Position numbers and translations under genes: made by a program. The notes under the pieces were generated by a model. The model did no database searches. It was not told the origin of the DNA and saw nothing but the letters and a program-made list of their open reading frames with translations. Source: Cantharellus purpuraceus (taxonomy: Eukaryota; Basidiomycota; Agaricomycetes; Cantharellales; Hydnaceae). Taken from it: a stretch of 64,000 nucleotides of DNA. Position 1 is the first letter of the stretch. The number at the start of each line of letters is the position of its first letter. The stretch covers positions 868,001 through 932,000 of the forward strand of contig JALBUN010000012.1 of the NCBI GenBank assembly GCA_025174535.1, in the 5' to 3' direction. Below are positions 57,301 to 64,000 of this stretch, one piece after another.

Positions 57301-58437
57301 ATGGCATTGGCAGCACAGCCCTTTGCCTTTGCTGCGGATGAGGTTGCCTTGTTGCAATCCTTGGCTTGGTGGCCAGGCTTTCCGCAGAACAGACAGAGGT
57401 TGTTGTCCATGCAGCACTGGTGTTCCTGCTGGGTAAGTTTTCCATCCTTCCCCAGCTTGGTGGAGAGGTCTGGAGTACTCTTGTGAGCTCTGGAGTTATT
57501 GCTGGTGCCGGAGTTGTTCTGACCAGAACTGGAAGCAGCAGCGTTACCCGTGTTTGACTTCTGGCCTGAGTTGGCAGTGGTCCTCTTATTGGACCCCTTG
57601 TTGGACTTTGGGGTCTTGTCTGATGATTTGTCCAATTTGTTGTTGGCCGAATTTTCACTGGAGACCTCAGATTGACATTCCCAATAATGGGCATCAATGG
57701 ATTGGGTGAGCTTGTGAAGGTTAACCAAAGTATCCAGCTTACCGACATGTGATATCTTGTCCTTGATGTGGGATGGGAGTCCAATGTAAAATTGGCATCG
57801 GAGTGTGGCGTCGCCCCATTGGACATTTGGGGCTAGCTGCTGGAAACTCACAATGTATTTTGCAATTTTGTGATTTTCCTTCATCCAAAGTCAATCAAGT
57901 TCATTCTTGGCATCGGCCTCAGGGTTGTAAGGACCAAAATTGGTCTGAAGTTTGGAAATGAAGTTGGAGTAGTCATCTGACCATATTGGCTCATTGGAAT
58001 CATCCATGAGCACCAAAGTAGTCCAGTGCGGTGCCTTTGAGATAGGACATGGCGAAGGTGACCTTTGCCCGATTGGATGTGAATGTGTTGGAGTGGTTGC
58101 AGAAATTCAGCCGGCATTGCACCAAGAATGGCTGGAGCTTTTGCAGAGTGGAGCCATCGAATGGGTTGGGTTCCTGGACCAAGGTCTGGGACTTAGGGGC
58201 TTGTGGGTTATGGATGCTGCTGGTGAGCAGGGAGATGGCTTGTGCCAGATTTGGAGAGGGCGGGGTGTCCTCTTCTTCATTGACGGCCTCTATGTGGTCT
58301 GTCGGTTCTTTGACGACCTTGGGGATGGTGTCAATGCTGGGAGCGGGCACCTCGACGGTTCGTGCATGTTCGGAATTGGCGGTAGATTGTGGCATTGGTA
58401 GAAGTGAGTATGGTCGTTCGAATATACTGTTACGCAC
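57258..58437 (-). pseudogene. gag of gypsy element copy 1 (broken)
   Basis: The capsid-like region is recognisable (PNPFDGSTLQKLQPFLVQCR, FAMSYLKGTALDYFGAHG; then WSDDYSNFISKLQTNFGPYN in another frame, and IAKYIVSFQQLAPNVQWGDA). It is followed by a Ser/Asn/Lys-rich linker and a CCHC zinc knuckle CLFCGKPGHQAKDC near 57380. A frameshift occurs near 58010 and a stop TGA near 57886 within NELD*LWMKEN, where the family has basic residues. The likely start is MPQSTANSEH (about 58393), not the ATG overlapping the LTR. Gag and pol frames overlap around 57260-57417, consistent with frameshift expression in the ancestor. Confidence 0.85.
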
Positions 58438-58933
58438 TAGGTCCGATTGAGGGTTGGGGGTTTGGTCGGAGTCTTGGTTGGAGTCGGAGAAGGAGTCGGG
58501 TATGTTGTGGGGGTCGGAACGGACTTGGCTTCAGCTTATGTTCTGTGCTCTCACTAATACTGGTGTCCGAGATTTCAGAGATGGAGTATGACTGAGAGAA
58601 TTAGGATCGGACTTAGGAACTAGGCATGATTCGATATTCAAACTGGGGAATGAAGTCCCCAGTTGGACAACTTAAATACATATTTGAAATCTAATAATAA
58701 TTACTCTGGTGATGGGTCTCTGAGGCTGATGGCCTTACATGAGTATGTCCGAGTCTGACAGGGATGGATGTCCAGGTTCCTATGGCAATGCTGATGCATC
58801 AATTGGAACCAGAGATGGATGGGTGAAATCAGTGGTGACAATCGGACAGGTAAATGGAGATGTGGCGGTTTCTAAATGGAGTATAGATTTCATATGCACG
58901 GGGATCTGGGTGTTAATGAATATAATCATAACA
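58438..58933 (-). repeat. 5' LTR of retrotransposon copy 1
   Basis: 496 bp from TGTTACGCAC to CATAACA, with TGTTA/TAACA inverted termini, matching 52314-52842. Next to it inside the element, on the minus strand, lies GTATATTCGAACGACC, where a primer-binding site would be expected; no standard tRNA match is recognised. Confidence 0.85.
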
Positions 58934-58954
58934 ATCTCTCCATTTAAGGCTGAG

Positions 58955-59316
58955 TGTGAGGGCGACGCTGATGACGAGGCCACAACAACAAGATACTCAA
59001 TAAGTGAGAGCCAATAAGAAATAATGCCAGCTGGTACAGTGGATATCCTCAGTCTATACAGCTGTTTCTGATAAATACATGGGACTTACCTGGTACAGCG
59101 GATATCCTCAGAGATCAAGCTGAGGGGATCACACTGCACCAAGGCGAGTCTTTATACTAAATGATGGAGACGGATAGGAGAACCAAGATAGGGGAGGAAG
59201 GATAGGGGAAGTGATAGGGGCAATGAAATAGGGGAGACGCACCCTGACAGGCTGCGCTGATAGGGGTATCAAGAGAAAATACTAAAAATAGAATATGACT
59301 TATTTGAACCCTGACA
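58955..59316 (-). repeat. LTR of another retroelement (candidate)
   Basis: On the minus strand it starts TGTCAGGGTTCAAATAAG, preceded by the purine-rich CAGGGGCTCAG (polypurine-tract-like), and carries TAGTATAAAGACTCG as a TATA box (59144-59160). It ends near CCCTCACA. Two internal copies of CTGGTACAG-GGATATCCTCAG (about 59031 and 59091) are present. Sequence and layout suit a gypsy 3' LTR, but no second copy lies in this window. Confidence 0.55.
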
Positions 59317-59460
59317 CTGAGCCCCTGAGGCCTCATGTCCATGGATTGAATAGGTGAGACAGTTGGGCGCAGTCGGAGTTATACTGGGGGTCTGGAGACA
59401 TATAAAAGGAGGGGCATGATTGAGGTGTTATCCCCAATGATGTCAAACCCTTTGGCAAGC

Positions 59461-60423
59461 ATGAGCGTGGCCAAACTTGAGCAGTTGCTCTTGGCCCGAC
59501 AGAAGGAAGAGGAAGAGGAGCAGAGATGGAAAGAGGAGGAGGAGGCAGAATGGAGACGGAAGGAGGAGGAGGAGGCAGAACGGAGACGGAAGGAGGAGGA
59601 GGAGGTGGAATGGAGATGGAAGGAGGAGGAGGAGGCGGAATGGAGATGGAAGGAGGAGGAGGAGGCGGAATGGAGATGGAAGGAGGAGGAGGAGGCGGAA
59701 TGGAGATGGAAGGAAGAGGAGGAGGCAGAACAGAGATGGAAGGAGGAGGCAGAACGGAGATGGAAGGAGGAGGCAGAACGGAGATGGAAGGAGGAGGCAG
59801 AACGGAGATGGAAGGAGGAGGCAGAACGGAGATGGAAGGAGGAGGCAGAACGGAGATGGAAGGAGGAGGCAGAACGGAGATGGAAGGAGGAGGCAGAACG
59901 GAGATGGAAGGAGGAGGCAGAACGGAGATGGAAGGAGGAGGCAGAACGGAGATGGAAGGAGGAGGCAGAACGGAGATGGAAGGAGGAGGAGGAGTGGAGA
60001 TGGAAGGAGGAGGAAGCGAAAGCAGAGCGAGCCTGCATAGTCAAGGAACTTGCGGCTGCAATGGAGGCTGCAAGACTGAAGGAAGTGGAAGAGCAGGTGC
60101 ACGAGCTAGCAGCCGCCATGGAGGTAGAGGAGGAGGTGACCGGGGCAGGGGCAACCAGTCACTTGGGGAGTCCGAGTGTGCCAGTACGGGCATGGACCCC
60201 TGAGGTTGCCATCATCTCGATTACACAGACAGAATCAATCTGTCCAACGACTGCCCTATGGTGGACTCGCCGTTATGCCTGCAGTCACGGCTGTTATTTG
60301 CGGTGGGTGCGGCGGAGGTGGAGAGGGTGGAAGTGGAGGCGGTTCCTGATGCCAATATGGAGCTCAACGCAAATGCAGAGCCCAAGGGCATGGATGTTGG
60401 GATGGATGCAGAGCTGGATCTGA
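59461..60423 (+). CDS. Glu/Arg/Trp-repeat coiled-coil ORF, antisense in retroelement
   Basis: The open frame runs to a TGA at 60421. ATGs at 59416, 59437 and 59461 are in frame; the TATA-like CATATAAAAGG at 59398-59408 makes 59461 (MSVAKLEQLLLARQKEEEEE) the most reasonable start. The body is tandem WRWKEEEEAE and RRWKEEAE repeats, then KAERACIVKELAAAMEAARL and KEVEEQVHELAAAMEVEEEV, an expected long charged coiled coil, and a less structured tail. Such repeat ORFs are common in agaricomycete genomes inside LTR elements. It runs opposite to the pol genes on both sides. It may once have been joined to the Cys-cluster ORF at 61729-62817, now separated by an LTR-like insert. Function unknown. Confidence 0.5.
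   Translation: MSVAKLEQLLLARQKEEEEEQRWKEEEEAEWRRKEEEEAERRRKEEEEVEWRWKEEEEAEWRWKEEEEAEWRWKEEEEAEWRWKEEEEAEQRWKEEAERRWKEEAERRWKEEAERRWKEEAERRWKEEAERRWKEEAERRWKEEAERRWKEEAERRWKEEAERRWKEEAERRWKEEEEWRWKEEEAKAERACIVKELAAAMEAARLKEVEEQVHELAAAMEVEEEVTGAGATSHLGSPSVPVRAWTPEVAIISITQTESICPTTALWWTRRYACSHGCYLRWVRRRWRGWKWRRFLMPIWSSTQMQSPRAWMLGWMQSWI
59521..59730 (+). repeat. 30-bp tandem repeat, 7 units
   Basis: Units such as TGGAGATGGAAGGAGGAGGA-GGAGGCGGAA, seven in a row, coding ten-residue WRWKEEEEAE repeats. Units vary at a few positions. Confidence 0.93.
59731..59970 (+). repeat. 24-bp tandem repeat, 10 units
   Basis: Ten nearly identical units (CGGAGATGGAAGGAGGAGGC plus AGAA) coding eight-residue RRWKEEAE repeats. 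They derive from the adjacent 30-bp unit by loss of two GAG codons and were then homogenised. Confidence 0.93.
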
Positions 60424-60525
60424 CCTCAAATTGTTACAAGGAGATGGCTTGGGTAGCCACGGTGTCGGTTCGCTTAAGGAATAGATCCTATAAGCCTGCG
60501 CGCAACGGTCCTAGCAAGCAGACGG
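60424..60525. other. Short spacer between repeat ORF and LTR candidate
   Basis: About 100 bp, including GCGCGCAACGGTCCTAGCAA adjacent to the LTR edge. On the minus strand this is where a primer-binding site would follow a 5' LTR, so the repeat ORF could also overlie an element leader. Confidence 0.3.
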
Positions 60526-61252
60526 TGTGTAACGCAGTTGTTCAGCACTCCAAAGATCAATCAGGGCGAGGAGTACGTAACAGGGAAGTGGGATAGTGCT
60601 CTGTGGTTGGATGAGGATGGGAGCAAAAGGTCGGTCCCGATGGCTGATCGTGCTCTGTGACTGGATGACAATGCGGAGCCTGGTTGGGAGGTACGCGAAA
60701 GCTGGTTTCAGGAGAATCAACCTCTCGGTGGCGGAGGGAAATCTGATCGTTGAACCAAGGTGTTTACCTCGGTGTAGAGATGATGGATTGTGATGTAGAG
60801 CGTAGAGCGTAGACTTAGAGCGTGGACTTTGACTTTAGAGCATTGGCTGAAAACTTGTTGATTGATTCCAAAGGCGAAGACTAGCGCCCTTTTATATACA
60901 AATCCCCAGGGCACAACGACACAATATGAGGAGCAAATGATGCAATATGATGCAAGAAATGCTGATCAAGCCAGCTGACGAAGCGTGTGAAGTTGAACTA
61001 CTAAAGGGGGTAATCATGGAGAAATGAAACGACAGATAGGGGGTAATCTTTGTAAGAATAGGGGGTGATGAGTAATAAAAGAACCAAAAATAGAACAAGG
61101 ATGAGTAAGTCGTGTATGAATGAATTAAAAGATGAAACAGGGGTGAGTCATATAAAAGAACAATAGAAACGTCCACCAATACCATCTTCCCTACGGCTCC
61201 AAAGGTTAATTGACCCTGAGTCACATGAGGACTTCCGTCAGCATCCACAACA
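60526..61252 (-). repeat. LTR candidate with TATA box
   Basis: On the minus strand it begins TGTTGTGGATGCTGACGG, preceded by the purine-rich AATAAGGAGTATT, and ends GCGTTACACA. It holds the promoter-like GTATATAAAAGGGCGC (60889-60904) and a C-T-A-rich leader (GCTCTACGCTCTACATCACA). Termini TGT/ACA are inverted. No second copy or target-site duplication is visible, so it may be a solo LTR or the 3' LTR of the element entering from the right. Confidence 0.55.
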
Positions 61253-61666
61253 AATACTCCTTATTGTCTTAGTGATCCGTCTCCATATGGTATCCCGTTC
61301 CAAGAGTATTCGGTCCCTTTGCCTGACACGATGTAACCTGAGTCGGATTGAAGTGGGAGGATAGGTCAGCGATGGCGACTGAAATTCTACCTCACGTTCG
61401 ACTCTTCTATCCGTGTTACGATATAGAGGTGAAATGTCGAGGAATGTATATGGGGAATTGTGAAAGAATATGGGATTGCCAATGGCATAAGAGAGACATG
61501 GTGGGGATCTTGGACGTTGAAAGAGTTTTGGAAGTATTTTGACACGTGGAGGTGGCTTAACATGCCCGTGGAGCTCGGCGTATTTTTGATAGTCCTCTGT
61601 GTCCAGAGACCAGTGTGATGTATTATTAGAAGTGATGTTGGAGAGGGGAATAGAATGGGAAGCCAT
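61238..61666 (-). CDS. Possible retroelement ORF reading into LTR
   Basis: The frame from ATG 61666 (MASHSIPLSNITSNNTSHWS) codes about 142 basic residues (KPPPRVKILPKLFQRPRSPP; DISPLYRNTDRRVEREVEFQ) and stops with TGA at 61238 inside the first 15 bp of the LTR candidate. The composition is protein-like, but no family is recognised, and the frame lies head-to-head with the Cys-cluster ORF. It could be a remnant or a small accessory ORF of the element. Confidence 0.25.
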   Translation of the reverse strand: MASHSIPLSNITSNNTSHWSLDTEDYQKYAELHGHVKPPPRVKILPKLFQRPRSPPCLSYAIGNPIFFHNSPYTFLDISPLYRNTDRRVEREVEFQSPSLTYPPTSIRLRLHRVRQRDRILLERDTIWRRITKTIRSICCGC

Positions 61667-61728
61667 GTGAATGATGATGAAAGGATTGGTGTGAATAGAA
61701 GGCTGATAATGATCGATGGTGATGAAAC

Positions 61729-62817
61729 ATGAGTGACGATCGATGGCTTGAATTAGAGACTGAGGTGGATAGGGAGTTGCGGCGCTATTTAAAAGTTGAT
61801 ACAAAAAGACGCTGGCGGAGTTGGACTGTCAGAGTGGTTCGATATGCGTCCTCGATGCGTCCTGGCTCGTCAACGGTCGAAGCTCACAAAAGGGCAGAGC
61901 TCTATGCTGCTACCACCAAGAAGAACCTTGAGGTTGCAGTTTTTTCATTGAAGGTGCACCCGAGTGCTGATACAGAGAAGCGGGAGGCGGATCAGAGGGT
62001 CATATGGTGCAAAGCGGAGAATCGTGTATTGGTGACCCATAAGGAGCTATGTGTCGCTAGGTCAGCGATCCAGCTTTGCAAGCACAAGATGGAGAAGGCA
62101 GCGGCTGAACAGCAGGACAAGGAGGAGGTGAGGGAGCACTTGGAGGCCACATTGAGAAGGGGCGGACCACCCAAGGCTCTGGCTCCGATGGAGCCATTCG
62201 GCAGGCCTGGTGTAATTTGCGACTTGTGTTGTGATGTGGGCATGGAGTGTGTGTGGCCTACTGGCCCAACTCGCTGCCTTCAGTCCTGCGATCGTTGTTG
62301 GGGTTGGAAAGGAGGGTGTAGGATTGATGGCAAGTTCAATCCCTGGAGTTGGAGCATCAAGCCCCGACTAGTGGTACAAGGAGGGGTGGAGAAAGAATTG
62401 GAAGGTCGTCCGACCAAAAAGTGGTGGACAGAGACGGGTGCTGTGGCAGCTGGGGGTAGCGGTGTCAGATCGGAAGGGGCAATGACTGGTGCAGGTACAG
62501 GGTGCATCTCTGTGCCCAACAGTACTGTGGGCCAGCTTATCCGGCTGGTTAACCTTCAGTCGGAGCACCTCTGGTGGACGGAGGGGTTGTTAGTGGAGTT
62601 GGTGAAGATGATCAAACGGAAGGAGGTTCTGGAGGGTCAGCAGACTGCTGAGTTGTGTCGGCTGTGGAAGTTCATGGCCCCTTTGGATGAGGATTCAGAT
62701 ATGGGGGATGAGAAAGATTGGGTGTCAGATGTAGAGAGTGATGATGAGTTGGAGACGGCATCAGAGATGGAGCCTGAGGTAGACAAGGGGAAGGGAAAAA
62801 GGAATCACAATGTATAA
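61729..62817 (+). CDS. Cys-cluster ORF antisense to pol, retroelement-associated
   Basis: A 362-residue open frame (MSDDRWLELETEVDRELRRY to KGKRNHNV) on the plus strand, convergent with the pol fragment that ends at 62976. The middle holds a Cys-rich block, CDLCCDVGMECVWPTGPTRC, LQSCDRCWGWKGGC, with the C-x2-C spacing and following basic residues seen in Zn-cluster-like ORFs embedded in agaricomycete retroelements; it is not a canonical fungal Zn2Cys6 domain. The N-terminal half is helical and charged (KHKMEKAAAEQQDKEEVREH), the C-terminus very acidic (SDVESDDELETASEMEPEVD). It lies where the 3' untranslated region of the minus-strand element would be. Intact for over 1 kb despite decay around it. 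Confidence 0.5.
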   Translation: MSDDRWLELETEVDRELRRYLKVDTKRRWRSWTVRVVRYASSMRPGSSTVEAHKRAELYAATTKKNLEVAVFSLKVHPSADTEKREADQRVIWCKAENRVLVTHKELCVARSAIQLCKHKMEKAAAEQQDKEEVREHLEATLRRGGPPKALAPMEPFGRPGVICDLCCDVGMECVWPTGPTRCLQSCDRCWGWKGGCRIDGKFNPWSWSIKPRLVVQGGVEKELEGRPTKKWWTETGAVAAGGSGVRSEGAMTGAGTGCISVPNSTVGQLIRLVNLQSEHLWWTEGLLVELVKMIKRKEVLEGQQTAELCRLWKFMAPLDEDSDMGDEKDWVSDVESDDELETASEMEPEVDKGKGKRNHNV

Positions 62818-62975
62818 CATAACAAAATGAAAATGAAAATGATTTTAATATTTTGGAGCAGAGAAAATGGGCAGAGTGAGATTCCTTCAGAGTTTGGTGC
62901 AGACTTGTAATTTTCTTTTGTGACTTGTAATAAAATGATGATGCGAAATAATAGAATTAGCATTAGTAATCAAAC
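62818..62975. other. AT-rich convergent spacer
   Basis: 158 bp between the stop of the Cys-cluster ORF and the stop of the pol fragment. Contains A/T-rich polyadenylation-like sequence (ATGAAAATGAAAATG). Confidence 0.4.
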
Positions 62976-64000
62976 TTAAAGATTCATAAGAGGGCCAGGT
63001 TTGTCTGGATAAGCGGAGTGAAAATCAGAGACAGATTCAGATGTGTGATCAAGTTTGGACACAGAGATCCATGAGGACTCTTCATCGGTGCCTTCATATC
63101 CAGTCCATTTGACTAAGTACTGGAGCTTGCACTTGTATCAACGATCAATCTTTGAGTCCAGGATCTCAGATATCTCATATTCATTATCTCCTTCGATGAT
63201 GATCGGAGGAGGTGGAGGTTGTGTGCAACCAGAGATCTTGTTTGTAGTAGCAGGTTTGAGCATTGATATATGGAAGACCAGATGAACTGCTTGGAAGTGG
63301 TCAGGGAGGCAGAGGGTGAAGGATCTGCTGCCTGCGTGAGCAATGACCTCATAAGGACCTAAGTATTTCTTGGAGAGTTTCTTTGACGGATGGGTGGTCC
63401 AGAAGTGTTTGGCCTTAACGAATACTTTGTCTCTGAGTTGCAGGTCTGGAGCATTGGTCTGCAGAGACCTGGTATTGTTTCTGAGCATCAGAGATGGTTT
63501 CTCAGAGATGTTGGTGTAGTTGATTGAGGTCGGTTACAAATTGGCGGGCTTTGGTGGAGGCAAGTTCCTTCTCAGGGTGGACGGAGATGTTCAGATGATA
63601 GCCTTTATTAGCAAAGAATGGAGAGACGCTGGTAGTTGTGTTTGGAGCGTTGTTGTAGGCAAACTCTGCAATCGGAAGTAGATCAGCCCAGTTGTCTTGT
63701 TGATAGTTACAATAGACTTGGAGATATTGCTCCAGGGACTGATTCATTTGTTCTGTTTGTCTGTCTCCCTCAGGATGGTATCTGGAGGTGAAATGAAGCT
63801 TCATGTCAAGAGCCTTCCCTTATGTGCGGGAGAAGGGGGGTGCGAACTCCGAGCAGACATGACATGCGATGGGACTCCATGTTTAGAGAATACGTGGAGA
63901 ATGAACAATTTAGCTAGTGAGGTGGAGGTGATGGTGTCATGCGTCGGAATGAATAGTGGCTGTTTAGTGAACCTGTTGACAATCACAAGTATGGTGTCAA
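62976..64000 (-). pseudogene. pol C-terminus of gypsy element copy 2, with chromodomain (truncated by window)
   Basis: Homologous to 53909-54660 of copy 1. It covers the integrase C-terminus (DRFTKQPLFI-like start, YHPEGDRQTEQMNQSLEQYL, WADLLPIAEFAYNNAPNTTT), the GPY region (KKYLGPYEVIAHAGSRSF, HLVFHISMLKPATTNK) and a chromodomain (EYEISEILDSKI, then LQYLVKWTGYEGTDEESSWI) ending at TAA 62976. A TGA at 63138-63140 interrupts the chromodomain, and a deletion near 63830-63860 removes integrase active-site sequence, so it is inactive. The sequence continues beyond the right edge. Confidence 0.88.

Larger units (their letters stand above)
52314..58933 (-). mobile_element. Decayed Ty3/gypsy LTR retrotransposon, copy 1
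   Basis: Two direct repeats bound an internal region of 5.6 kb with gag, protease, RT, RNase H and integrase in Ty3/gypsy order on the minus strand. The LTRs start TGTTACGCAC and the better-kept one ends ATAACA, giving the TGTTA/TAACA inverted termini. No target-site duplication is visible (GTGTA on the left, ATCTC on the right), so the ends may have been altered by recombination or neighbouring insertions. Multiple frameshifts and stops make it non-autonomous. A related copy enters at 62976-64000. The LTRs differ from each other mainly by transitions and an insertion of about 22 bp near 52790 in the left copy. Confidence 0.88.

Noticed and set aside
59379..60119. Long minus-strand ORFs rich in Ser/His/Leu (59379-60119 and 59443-60102)
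   Set aside because: They are reverse frames of the 30- and 24-bp tandem repeats; a repeat unit of 3n bp keeps every frame open.

Overview
This window is nuclear DNA from a filamentous basidiomycete, most likely a mushroom-forming agaricomycete. The evidence is many short introns (about 45-60 bp, GT-AG, CTNAN branch sites close to the acceptor), compact intergenic gaps, eukaryotic housekeeping proteins of fungal type, and chromodomain-type Ty3/gypsy retrotransposons. There are no bacterial operons, rRNA, tRNA or CRISPR arrays that I can support. Exon boundaries given here were built by hand from reading frame, splice signals and protein-family logic.

Layout. 1-52172 is gene-rich, with about 27 genes on both strands. 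In order: a 5'-truncated Ser/Pro-rich protein; GOT1 (Golgi transport); an unrecognised protein (3864-5548); a PC-esterase/TBL-like secretory enzyme; a single-pass membrane protein; a Cys-3/MetR-like bZIP factor; a PAP2 lipid phosphatase; a long Lys-rich protein with a HicA-like C-terminus; a ThrE-type membrane protein; eIF3c and eIF2B-gamma (convergent); APS kinase; a THO1-like SAP protein; a hypothetical nuclear protein; HAP2/NF-YA; an AlkB-like dioxygenase with a long N-terminal extension; ATP synthase delta; ATG6/Beclin; glutamate-cysteine ligase with a small spliced ORF directly upstream; a second single-pass membrane protein; a 4CL-like acyl-CoA ligase; topoisomerase I; complex I B12; TRM11; and a SWIM-domain Sws1 homologue.

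52314-64000 is a retrotransposon block. A nearly full-length but decayed minus-strand gypsy element (LTRs 52314-52842 and 58438-58933) has recognisable gag, protease, RT, RNase H and integrase. A second copy of the same family enters from the right edge (62976-64000) and keeps a chromodomain. Between them lie two further LTR candidates (58955-59316 and 60526-61252) and two plus-strand ORFs running antisense to the pol genes: a Glu/Arg/Trp repeat protein and a Cys-cluster protein. The copies differ mostly by C/T and G/A changes, and several inactivating stops are CGA to TGA.

Functional links. APS kinase, GSH1 and the Cys-3-like bZIP all bear on sulfur assimilation and glutathione synthesis, although they are not adjacent. 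eIF3c/eIF2B-gamma serve translation initiation; TOP1, Sws1 and AlkB serve DNA topology and repair; ATP synthase delta and complex I B12 serve the respiratory chain. Several gene pairs are head-to-head over very short spacers (72 bp for ATP16/ATG6, 175 bp for TRM11/SWS1, about 227 bp for TOP1/B12), implying shared promoters.
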